In this document: positions 54,571 to 61,925 of the stretch, piece by piece
Numbering within the stretch: the stretch's first letter is position 1
How the letters are laid out: each line of letters opens with the position of its first letter
From: Hyphomicrobiales bacterium
Lineage (GTDB): Bacteria; Pseudomonadota; Alphaproteobacteria; Rhizobiales; Beijerinckiaceae
Length of the DNA stretch: 64,000 nucleotides
Reading direction: 5' to 3'
NCBI GenBank assembly: GCA_930633495.1
Contig: CAKNFJ010000002.1
Coordinates: 496,001-560,000, forward strand
Notes under the pieces: model-generated
Database searches by the model: none
The model's input: the letters and a program-made list of their open reading frames with translations, nothing else
Told to the model about the DNA's origin: nothing
Translations under genes and position numbers: made by a program

Positions 54571-56130
54571 ATGACCGATTCCGAGACCAACGCTACGCCC
54601 CGCCGCAAACCGAGAAAGGTGTCCCTGCGCCGCGCACCGATGAAGCACGTCTTCATTGGCCGGTGGCTCGGCGACGGCCAGGCGAAGCTCAAGCGTCGAA
54701 CCAACAACGAAGTCTCGGCATATCTGATGGAGCAGGCGCTGCGGGATCTCGGCGGCCGCCCGCTGACTGGACCGGATCCGGTGACGGACGAGCGCCTGTC
54801 GCGGCAGTTCGCCTATGAGACGCTCCACGCTATGCAGCACGGCGATCTAAGCCGCGGCGTGAACTGGTACAAGGAAGCGATCGCCCGGACCATCGAGATC
54901 GCCGGCCTGATGTATCCGGAGCTCGTCGACGACGGCGCGGCGGAGGCGCTTGGCCATGCCAACATTCGATCGGCCCAGGAGGCGAAGACCGTCCTGTGCT
55001 GCGCGTTGGCGATCACCTCGCAAAACAACACGGTGCACGAGAACTGCGCATACGCGCTTGAGCAATATGCCGCCTTCCGCACGACCGGCGCCTTCTTTCC
55101 GAAAACCTACGGTGCCAAGGGAGCGTCGGTCGCGAACAACCTCGTCCGCTTCAACGAGCTGCTGGAAGTTCACGAGGGCGATCTTTCATCGTTGCGCGAT
55201 TTCCTGGAGGCGCCCTACACGATGAGCGAGCTCCGATCGGCCGCGGCGAAGTTCGGGATCAACATCACCGCACGCGAACTTGCGGATGAGACCGTCTATG
55301 GGTCGATCGTGTTCGGGCCAAAAATCGGGAATGCGTTCCTATCAAATCTTCTGGGCAATCTGAAGCCGCTCACAGTAGATTTGTGGTTTACGAGGAGCTG
55401 GGGTAGGCTTACCGGGCGCCTTGTTAAAGGAACAGTAACCGACGACCAAAAAGATCGCCTTCGTGATACTCTCACCTCCGCTGGCTTTTTGCAAGAGATG
55501 GCTGAGTCCGGTCTTCATGCGGATCCAAAGACCGTTCACGAATTGGCTGACGAGGATCTCGTCGATCTTTGTGGAAATCTGACGCTTCTTTGGGAACGGT
55601 TTAGGAAGTCGTTAGTCGCCAAGGGCTATGACGACAACAAGCAGCTGTCCGAGTTCAAGGCAAAACTGGGATGGCCCGGCGCTGCGCAATCGATCTCAAA
55701 ATCGCTTGGCGCTAGCGTCGATGCTCCCGCCACTGCAAGCGAACGCCGGTGGATACGCCAGGTGATGGAGCGTGCGGTAGAGATTTTGGCTGGCAATGGT
55801 GTCATCATCGAGCCAGCCACAATGCAAGCGGTCCTGTGGTATGCCGAGAAGGCAGGCTGGGACCATCTCTCCGGCCGCAAGGTCGGTACGTTCAACGTTT
55901 CGTTCGATGAGGCCATGGCCCGTCTGGCGACACGAGCAGGGATCGATCATGACGCAATCGCGCGCGTTTTCAGCGGAAGTGAACACGACCGACCGGCAGG
56001 ACCGGGACTTCGAGAAGAGCCTCGAGGCGACGACGCCGGAACAGCGCAAGGGCTTCCTGAAGGAGCTGAAGTCGATCGCGGAGACGCGCTCGAAGAAGCC
56101 CGACCCGAAGTCGGAATGATGCTGGCGTAA
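54571..56130 (+). CDS. Large hypothetical protein of mosaic composition
   Basis: The ATG at 54571 opens a 519-residue frame. Residues 1-240 have the high-GC codon style of neighbours. From about 55330 third-position GC drops sharply (GPKIGNAFLSNLLGNLKPLT, VDLWFTRSWGRLTGRL), and this core recalls phage DUF7178-like proteins. The last 60 residues (from about 55949) look like an out-of-frame reading of a real small gene. The gene is probably a recombinant. Function is unknown. Confidence 0.65.
   Translation: MTDSETNATPRRKPRKVSLRRAPMKHVFIGRWLGDGQAKLKRRTNNEVSAYLMEQALRDLGGRPLTGPDPVTDERLSRQFAYETLHAMQHGDLSRGVNWYKEAIARTIEIAGLMYPELVDDGAAEALGHANIRSAQEAKTVLCCALAITSQNNTVHENCAYALEQYAAFRTTGAFFPKTYGAKGASVANNLVRFNELLEVHEGDLSSLRDFLEAPYTMSELRSAAAKFGINITARELADETVYGSIVFGPKIGNAFLSNLLGNLKPLTVDLWFTRSWGRLTGRLVKGTVTDDQKDRLRDTLTSAGFLQEMAESGLHADPKTVHELADEDLVDLCGNLTLLWERFRKSLVAKGYDDNKQLSEFKAKLGWPGAAQSISKSLGASVDAPATASERRWIRQVMERAVEILAGNGVIIEPATMQAVLWYAEKAGWDHLSGRKVGTFNVSFDEAMARLATRAGIDHDAIARVFSGSEHDRPAGPGLREEPRGDDAGTAQGLPEGAEVDRGDALEEARPEVGMMLA
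55949..56119 (+). CDS. Small overlapping ORF, 56 residues
   Basis: This frame reads MTQSRAFSAEVNTTDRQDRD, then KSLEATTPEQRKGFLKELKS and ends KKPDPKSE. Codon choice is strongly GC-ending, as in real genes here, unlike the overlapping frame of the large gene. It may be the true gene at this place, or the displaced end of the larger gene after a frameshift. Function unknown. Confidence 0.5.
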   Translation: MTQSRAFSAEVNTTDRQDRDFEKSLEATTPEQRKGFLKELKSIAETRSKKPDPKSE

Positions 56131-56151
56131 AGCCGTCCGCGCCGCGCGAGC

Positions 56152-57072
56152 CTATTCGGGCTGGCGGGCGGCAAACTGCTGCCATGTTGGTCGCAGAGGG
56201 TTGTCGCTCCGCACCGGCGCTGGCGGCGTGGGCATTGCCTCAGGCTCGCTCTCCTTTTCCTGTGGCGACATCAATGCAACAGGCACCGGTGCGGGCGCTG
56301 CTGCGGACTGAGTGGCAGCGGCTATGATCTTCTCGGAGAGAGAGGGCTTATCGACGCGCAGCCAACCGCCAATCGACTCCAACTCTTTCGGGCTGAATTG
56401 TCTGCCAGCGAACACGATACGGAAGTGGTCGCAGATTGCCTCGGCCTCCGCCTCGCTGCGGCACACGAACTCCATCGTCTCCCGCGTTGGAAGGTGCACC
56501 ACCGCGATCCAATCGCGAACGATCGGAATTTGGTAGTTGTTCTTGAACCGATAATCCCGGTCGCCGTTCTTCGTCGCGTGATGCCAGGTCTGACCAACGA
56601 TCTCGGACTTCCAGCGAGGTTTCTCCCGACCGACATCGCGGAACACAGTCTCCATCTCGATCTTTGCGGTGTCCCCACGGGTGACGCTGAAGCCATTCTG
56701 GATCCAGTACGTCTTCGGCGTGACCAGCCAAATGAACCCGAGCTTCTCGATTTCCAGGAACTCACGGGAGCATTTGATCTGCCAGCTCGACTTCACCAGC
56801 TTAACGCTGAGCTTCGAACCTTCGTCTGACCGCTTGGACGCCTTCTTGAATGCCTTGATGTCGCCCGAGGGCACCATGCTCGTTTCGCCGTAATCCTCGG
56901 CGCGGATCTTCGTCGGCAGAAAGACGTCGATGGCCAGGAAGGTGAAGGCAATCAGTGCAGGCACGGGGTAGTTGGCAAAATAGGCCAGGGCACCCGTCAC
57001 AGCGATCGAGATCACCTGGATGGGAGAAAGCACATAGTGGAGCCACATCCGGCGCCCGACGGGATCACTCAC
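56152..57072 (-). CDS. Membrane-anchored hypothetical protein
   Basis: The preferred start is GTG 57072, overlapping the upstream stop (GTGA); 306 residues. Two membrane segments come early (LSPIQVISIAVTGALAYFAN and VPALIAFTFLAIDVFLPT). A soluble domain follows (FGFIWLVTPKTYWIQNGFSV-like, VVHLPTRETMEFVCRSEAEA), then a Pro-rich tail. The frame stays open further upstream, but that part reads as a shadow of the next gene. Family unknown. Confidence 0.65.
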   Translation of the reverse strand: MSDPVGRRMWLHYVLSPIQVISIAVTGALAYFANYPVPALIAFTFLAIDVFLPTKIRAEDYGETSMVPSGDIKAFKKASKRSDEGSKLSVKLVKSSWQIKCSREFLEIEKLGFIWLVTPKTYWIQNGFSVTRGDTAKIEMETVFRDVGREKPRWKSEIVGQTWHHATKNGDRDYRFKNNYQIPIVRDWIAVVHLPTRETMEFVCRSEAEAEAICDHFRIVFAGRQFSPKELESIGGWLRVDKPSLSEKIIAAATQSAAAPAPVPVALMSPQEKESEPEAMPTPPAPVRSDNPLRPTWQQFAARQPE

Positions 57073-57296
57073 GGCGAGACCCACCAGGACTTGATCAGCA
57101 GGCCGATATAGAGCCAGGCGCCGAATGAGAAGACATAGGTCATGAAGGGTGAGCGCGCGAGGCGGGTGGAGGCTGCCACTCCTTGCACGCCGCGCCTGGG
57201 CATCAGGTAGATGAACCACTGGATGATCAGGCCAGGCCATAACAGCAGCAGGCGCCCCGGCGTGAGGCGTATCCCCGGCACATTGTCTCGACCCAT
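57069..57296 (-). CDS. Small two-pass membrane protein coupled to the next gene
   Basis: The ATG at 57296 gives 75 residues with segments LLLLWPGLIIQWFIYLMP and MTYVFSFGAWLYIGLLIKSW. An upstream ATG at 57359 is possible. Its stop overlaps the GTG of the following gene, so both form an operon. Function unknown. Confidence 0.55.
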   Translation of the reverse strand: MGRDNVPGIRLTPGRLLLLWPGLIIQWFIYLMPRRGVQGVAASTRLARSPFMTYVFSFGAWLYIGLLIKSWWVSP

Positions 57297-57546
57297 CTGC
57301 CCCCGTTCGGCCACGCGACCAGCGCCCTTGCACAAATGACCCACCGTCACATTACGCATATGGGTAGCTCAGAGCCACGAAATCCGTTGTCAGGAGGCCT
57401 GAACTCACCGATTTCGTTAATCACGGATCTTGACCGACCGATTCACGACGTGAATCCGCCGCTCGTTTTCGATTCCTAACTTCAATTGGACCCCTGGTAC
57501 CGCGACGCGCGAGGTTGCCGGCCCGTAACGAGCCGGAGCCAAACCC

Positions 57547-57891
57547 ATGGAAATCGTCGCCCTGGAGAGCATCAGTCCTGCGGATAACCGCTTCCGCTTC
57601 TATGTGCTCTCGCTCGATGAGACCCTGTTCGGGGATGTCGCGCTCGTCCGGGAATGGGGGCGCATCGGAACGAATGGCCGCAGGCGCCTCGACCTTTTCG
57701 ACGATCGGGTGAGGGCCATCTCGTCGCTTGAAGACTGGCTCGAACGGAAGCGCCGTCGAGGCTATGAGGTTGTCGAAAGCAGCTTGCCGATCCCGCCTCG
57801 CCAGATCAGTCCTCGACAGCCGGCGCAAAAAGGCGCCAGTGCTTCGATCGCACCATCCCGGTCATATCGACCGCGAAATGCCGCGGGGTGA
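57547..57891 (+). CDS. WGR-domain protein
   Basis: The 114-residue protein has a WGR domain: FRFYVLSLDETLFGDVALVR, EWGRIGTNGRRRLDLF, then ISSLEDWLERKRRRGYEVVE. WGR domains bind DNA ends or nucleic acid in PARPs and in bacterial proteins. The last 30 residues are basic and disordered and overlap the end of the convergent gene by 86 bases. It is a short single-domain type common on plasmids of this group. Confidence 0.88.
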   Translation: MEIVALESISPADNRFRFYVLSLDETLFGDVALVREWGRIGTNGRRRLDLFDDRVRAISSLEDWLERKRRRGYEVVESSLPIPPRQISPRQPAQKGASASIAPSRSYRPRNAAG

Positions 57892-58675
57892 CGCGTATTC
57901 CCGCGGTGTCGATATCGAGGATCGCGTAGCCACCGGCATTGATATTCCGAAGCTCCCAGTCGACGGCCTTGGGATCGACTGGCTCGACCGTCACGCGGTT
58001 GTCGAGGGCGCTAACGTTCACGAAGCGGGAGCCCCGGTGGAACTTGTCTTCGAAACCGTGGCGGTGTCCGTAGAGGAAAAGCGGGACACCGCCCAGGTCG
58101 ACCTGGGTCTTCGTCATGCGCTCGTGGGTCATCACAATCGTTCGTTCAGGGCCGCTCTCCGCGACCAGGTTCGCGAGTTCGGACCGGTTTGCCCTGATGA
58201 TCTCGGCGTCGGCGGCGGCGTCATCTCGCTTGAATGCCTTGAAGCCCGCACTGCGTTCGAACTTCGCCTTGTCGGCCGCCGGCGCGCCCTTGAGACTATC
58301 GAGCTCCTCCAGCACGCCTTGGTGGCGTGCGTCAACATCAGCCCTCAGACGCAACGCATGCGGGTTCAAACCCCATTTCACAGGTAGACCGCTGAAACCC
58401 ACGAAGGCAAAACCATCGTGATCGAACGGCTTCATATGAAGATGGTGACAGCTCGGCCCGAATGACCTCTCATATTCGAGCCGACCATCCCAGTTCCCGA
58501 GGACGTAGAGCACCGGGCAATCGAACGAGGTGAGGATCTCGAAGACGTCACCGGCGGCATCGTTTCCAATGTCCCCGGCGACGACGAGCAGGTCGAACTC
58601 GTTGCGCTCTAGACCGCGCAGCTTCTCAACGGCGCGGACATTGCCGTGGATGTCTGAAAGCCCGAGAACCCGCAT
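57806..58675 (-). CDS. Calcineurin-like metallophosphoesterase
   Basis: The 289-residue protein has all metal-binding motifs: DIHG (8-11), GDIGND (near 34-39), GNWDGR (near 60), MTHER (near 183) and GHRHGFED (near 204). Similar enzymes cut phosphodiesters in nucleotides, RNA ends or DNA. A long helical insert (LNPHALRLRADVDARHQGVL) is unusual. The exact substrate cannot be told. It converges with the WGR gene and overlaps it at the 3' end. Confidence 0.88.
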   Translation of the reverse strand: MRVLGLSDIHGNVRAVEKLRGLERNEFDLLVVAGDIGNDAAGDVFEILTSFDCPVLYVLGNWDGRLEYERSFGPSCHHLHMKPFDHDGFAFVGFSGLPVKWGLNPHALRLRADVDARHQGVLEELDSLKGAPAADKAKFERSAGFKAFKRDDAAADAEIIRANRSELANLVAESGPERTIVMTHERMTKTQVDLGGVPLFLYGHRHGFEDKFHRGSRFVNVSALDNRVTVEPVDPKAVDWELRNINAGGYAILDIDTAGIRVTPRHFAVDMTGMVRSKHWRLFAPAVED

Positions 58676-58717
58676 TCGCCAATCACCACGCCTGCCGGTC
58701 TCAAATGCCTCTTAATT

Positions 58718-58752
58718 GGCTTGCTAGTCATCTGCCAGATGACTAGCAAGCC
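58718..58752. repeat. 35-bp near-perfect palindrome
   Basis: GGCTTGCTAGTCATCTG (58718-58734) pairs exactly with 58736-58752 around a single C. It lies 20 bases after the stop of the 58773-60317 gene and upstream of the phosphoesterase gene. Half-site CTTGCTA recurs at 60508. It may be a strong operator or a terminator-like hairpin. Confidence 0.8.
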
Positions 58753-58772
58753 TCGTCCGCCCGAGCAGGCAA

Positions 58773-60317
58773 TCAGGACCTAAGCGCTGGCGATGGAAGC
58801 GCGGCCTCGACGGAAGCTTCGAATGCCTCGTCGAAGCCAGGGTGCTCCATGGCGCCGACAAACACCCTCCGTTTCTCGCGATCGACATGATAGGCCGCGA
58901 ACGCCTTGCGCAGACCCGTGTCGCTCGCAACGCGCTTCAGCCAATCCATCGCTTCGGGATGGCGTTTCCAGAAGTCGGCCGTCCTGAAGAAGAACTCCTG
59001 CATTGCGCCAAGGGACTCGACGTTCGAGGGCACGCGGACGCCAACCGCTAAACGGTAATTCTCATCGATCGCCGTGAGAGACGTAGGCACGCTCTTCAGC
59101 CAGTCTGACAGGTGAGTAGCAGCCGCGTCGTACTCTCCGTCGCGCAGTTCCTTCGCCATCTTGCAGAGCGATCCCCATAGGGAGACCCGGTCCTTGGCGA
59201 AAAGCTGCGCCACGGGACCAGAACCGGCATTGAGGTTCACGACCGCGAGGAGATCCTCGCAGAAATAGGTGCCGCCGGGATCTGCCTTCAGCGCCTTTGC
59301 GAGAAGCGCCTGCGCAAGAGACCACTGACGCGCGTTCGCAGCAATCCATCCGCCGCTCGCGAGGATTGTGGGGTAGTGGTAGGAATCACAGCCATGCTTG
59401 CTCCACGACATGAGCTTCTTCGGCGCGAGCCGATCGGCCTTGTCCCCGTAGAGCTGCTCGAACAGCGTGACAGCCTTCGTGACGTGCGGAAGGAGTTCCC
59501 TCGCAAAATGATGAGCTGACGTCTTGTAGTTCGGATCGGCGGGCTTCCAATTGTCGCGCCCGCCGTCACCTGCCCAGCTGAACTGCAGGTAGGGCTCGGC
59601 TAGCGCCGCGACATACGATGAGTGGACCCAGGGATTTAGCGGGTGCTGCTTCAGGAGCTTCTCAAGCTCTGCCTTGTGATCATCGACCGGGCCTTCCTCA
59701 TATTCCTCGGCCAGCGCTTCAAGCGCCTTCCAGACCGCCCCACCGGCTCGCGTGAATTCGAGTTGGAACTCGTCGTCATCGGTGCGCGTGGCCGCGACTT
59801 TGGCGTAATCGCCAGCCGCCATCGATCCAGCCGCCTTCGTTCCGCCGCGCAGCACTTCATGCTTTCCCTTGATCTCCCGGAATGCGAAACCGTGAGCGTC
59901 CGGCGTCCTGAAAAGACCGATTTCCCGGATGTCCCAATCTCGGGGCGAGAGACCCTTGAGGTCGGTCCCCTTTAAATCGGCCAGGGCTTGCAAAAGGTGG
60001 TTGTCCCGGCGAACACTGATCGGGATCTTGCCTTCGTAGGCTAGTGCGCTCTCGTCCGCCGACGGCGAGAAGAATAGCGCCGAAAGCTGTTCCTCATACG
60101 GGCCGGCCGGATGTGCCTCCGGCTGAGATCCGGCCTTCTCGACATCCTTCTGCAGTTCGTGGAGATCTGCGTAGCCGTAGATTTGAGCGAGGAAGGTTTG
60201 CGTGCTCTGCAGGGGCTGCTCGATGAGCCAGGCAAGGTGCTTTGCGCGAGCGCTGAAGTCGGTCGTCGAGCTCGGGCGGAACTTGGTCTTCGGGCGTTCG
60301 TGGCGTTCAATCGACAT
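58773..60317 (-). CDS. Large hypothetical protein with YGY-type N-terminal motif and helical repeats
   Basis: ATG 60317 has GGAG six bases upstream, giving 514 residues. The N-terminal part ARAKHLAWLIEQPLQSTQ then FLAQIYGYADLHELQKDV resembles the plasmid-borne motif found at the start of several glyoxalase-superfamily-type proteins. The C-terminal half looks like TPR-type helical repeats (ANARQWSLAQALLAKALKAD). Function unknown. Inverted repeats with CTTGCTA half-sites flank the gene, suggesting own regulation. Confidence 0.7.
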   Translation of the reverse strand: MSIERHERPKTKFRPSSTTDFSARAKHLAWLIEQPLQSTQTFLAQIYGYADLHELQKDVEKAGSQPEAHPAGPYEEQLSALFFSPSADESALAYEGKIPISVRRDNHLLQALADLKGTDLKGLSPRDWDIREIGLFRTPDAHGFAFREIKGKHEVLRGGTKAAGSMAAGDYAKVAATRTDDDEFQLEFTRAGGAVWKALEALAEEYEEGPVDDHKAELEKLLKQHPLNPWVHSSYVAALAEPYLQFSWAGDGGRDNWKPADPNYKTSAHHFARELLPHVTKAVTLFEQLYGDKADRLAPKKLMSWSKHGCDSYHYPTILASGGWIAANARQWSLAQALLAKALKADPGGTYFCEDLLAVVNLNAGSGPVAQLFAKDRVSLWGSLCKMAKELRDGEYDAAATHLSDWLKSVPTSLTAIDENYRLAVGVRVPSNVESLGAMQEFFFRTADFWKRHPEAMDWLKRVASDTGLRKAFAAYHVDREKRRVFVGAMEHPGFDEAFEASVEAALPSPALRS

Positions 60318-60507
60318 GGTCATCTCCGAATGGCTATTCGGTTCGGAACGAACTGGCGGCGAGGGCCGGATTCCCCGCAACGTCCATTCCGAACCTCATT
60401 CCAATTCGAAGAGGATCAGATTTTGCCAAATCTGGGCTGATCTGGCCCCACCTGGGGTTCTGCGCTTGCGGTTGCCCGCTCCGGCGTCAACGGCTGCCAG
60501 TGCCGTT

Positions 60508-60540
60508 CTTGCTAACATGATAGCAAGATTCGCTAGCGAA
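60508..60540 (-). promoter_or_regulatory. Inverted repeats upstream of the 58773-60317 gene
   Basis: CTTGCTA (60508-60514) pairs with TAGCAAG (60521-60527), followed by the palindrome TTCGCTAGCGAA (60529-60540). On the minus strand they lie about 190 bases before the ATG and contain a possible -10 TATCAT. The half-site is shared with the palindrome at 58718, so one regulator may bind both. Confidence 0.5.
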
Positions 60541-60572
60541 AAGCCATAAAAATCGCTCATCCACGGTCTGCA

Positions 60573-60800
60573 TCAGGGTCGCCCGAGCGATTCCCAGAGC
60601 AGACAGGCTTCGACCGATCTCGGCGGTAGAGATGGATAGGACCGGTGGATCTCGGCCTCCGACGTGCCCGCCTGCACTTCCGCCAGCACCGTATCAGCGG
60701 GCACGCGCGTTCCCTGGAGGACCCACATCCCGCCCATGACGCCCGGGTTCGAGACGATCTGCGGGAGTGCCGCGGGGCGACCTGGCTTCTTCAATCGCAT
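60573..60800 (-). CDS. DUF433 family protein
   Basis: The 75-residue protein reads PQIVSNPGVMGGMWVLQGTR, then VPADTVLAEVQAGTSEAEIH and SYPSLPPRSVEACL. It matches DUF433: I..P...GG..V..GTR.....VL.....G.....I...YP.L. DUF433 proteins are helix-turn-helix-like and often act as antitoxin components. No obvious toxin is adjacent. It starts three bases after the upstream stop. Confidence 0.85.
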   Translation of the reverse strand: MRLKKPGRPAALPQIVSNPGVMGGMWVLQGTRVPADTVLAEVQAGTSEAEIHRSYPSLPPRSVEACLLWESLGRP

Positions 60801-60802
60801 CT

Positions 60803-61069
60803 TCAGCTGGCCTTCGCCGGCTGACGTGCGTCCATCATCTCGCGGGTCTCGAACATCGGGTGCCCGACGCGTGGCTTCCAATTGAGATCCCAGTCGCGCT
60901 TGTTGAACGCGTCGAACTCGATGTCGCGCCGGCAGTCGTCGCAGTACCATTTCAGGCTACCATGGTTGTACCAGCGCGCGGGCGAGCACTGGCAGCTGCT
61001 GCGGTTGCAGCTGCCGTTCTCCTTGCCCTTATCCGGCTTGTCTGGACCAGAGTAATCGCCGAATGCCAT
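60803..61069 (-). CDS. Small zinc-binding protein
   Basis: ATG 61069 has AGGAG seven bases upstream, giving 88 residues. CNRSSCQC and WYCDDCRRDIEFDAF provide cysteine pairs for zinc. FNKRDWDLNWKPRVGHPMFE follows. It is immediately upstream of the DUF433 gene and likely cotranscribed. Function unknown. Confidence 0.65.
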   Translation of the reverse strand: MAFGDYSGPDKPDKGKENGSCNRSSCQCSPARWYNHGSLKWYCDDCRRDIEFDAFNKRDWDLNWKPRVGHPMFETREMMDARQPAKAS

Positions 61070-61121
61070 GCGCAGTCTCCTGGGATCGACAAGTCGATGG
61101 ATGGCAACCGATGCGATCGCC

Positions 61122-61307
61122 TCAGTGGCGAGTGGCCTTGGCCGCCGAGCGCGCGACTTCGTGGATGTTGCCAGGAGCAACCCCGATGTCGTTCAGACCA
61201 TGCTGGCTGAGAGCCGAGAGAGCACGAAGAGTGCGCTCTTCCTTACGCTTGGCACGATAGCGGCGGGCGGCAGCGCGGCCGCCTTCAACGATGAGAGCGA
61301 GAAACAT
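61122..61307 (-). CDS. DUF1127 family protein
   Basis: ATG 61307 follows AAGG, giving 61 residues. TLRALSALSQHGLNDIGVAP is the DUF1127 signature (R.L..L..H.L.DIG), with a basic RRYRAKRKEER lead. DUF1127 small proteins occur widely in alphaproteobacteria; some bind RNA and affect phosphate and nitrogen metabolism. Plasmid copies are not rare. Confidence 0.88.
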   Translation of the reverse strand: MFLALIVEGGRAAARRYRAKRKEERTLRALSALSQHGLNDIGVAPGNIHEVARSAAKATRH

Positions 61308-61426
61308 CGATAGCCTTCTTGAAATGAGCGAAGGCGCCATGCCTTCGGATTGCGCGGAACCTACGCGCGAACTCCGAAAGCAAGAACCGTATAAACGATT
61401 CCTTGGTCAGCTTTCGGTGGATGGGC

Positions 61427-61738
61427 TCAGTAGTCGATGCCCTTGATGGCACCGAGGTGAGGGGCGTTGGTGAGGACCATCGTGAGGTAGGCGCTGAAGC
61501 TGCTCAGCACGGTGAAACTGATGATCCCAACCTGGATATTCGCGCGCATGAAGCCCGAGATCACAGGAAGAAGGTCCGGACGCGCTGCCACGAGCACGAG
61601 CGCGGCGACTATCCCGAGGGCGAACAAGCCCATCACGGCCCAGCCGATGAGGTAGACGATCAGGTAGCCCAGGAACTCACCCATCTTCAGCGCAGCAAGC
61701 TCGACCGGCGAGCGCCTGCGCACAATCTGCAATTCCAT
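61427..61738 (-). CDS. Small membrane protein
   Basis: ATG 61738 gives 103 residues with membrane segments YLIVYLIGWAVMGLFALGI, VAALVLVAARPDLLPVISG and VGIISFTVLSSFSAYLTMVL. The start is preferred because upstream reading frame sequence is low quality. Function unknown. A 187-bp gap separates it from the divergent LPD1 gene and should hold both promoters. Confidence 0.6.
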   Translation of the reverse strand: MELQIVRRRSPVELAALKMGEFLGYLIVYLIGWAVMGLFALGIVAALVLVAARPDLLPVISGFMRANIQVGIISFTVLSSFSAYLTMVLTNAPHLGAIKGIDY

Positions 61739-61925
61739 GAGCGCGATCCTTCCGACTCCACACCACATCGATGCTACCTCGAAGGATTGAATCAAAGAAT
61801 TGAGTCGAAATCTTTTCGGTGGATCGGGCCGCGCGTGTGGCTTTCGACCGCACCCGATATTCTCGGAGAAAGGCGCTTGAGCCGGCCTGCCTGACTTTCT
61901 ATTTTCCGCGCAGAACGAGAGACAA

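Noticed and set aside
58360..58380. tRNA T-loop-like word GGGTTCAAACCCC
   Set aside because: It lies within the phosphoesterase gene, and no acceptor stem or anticodon arm can be built around it. A similar word near 62108 is inside the LPD1 gene.
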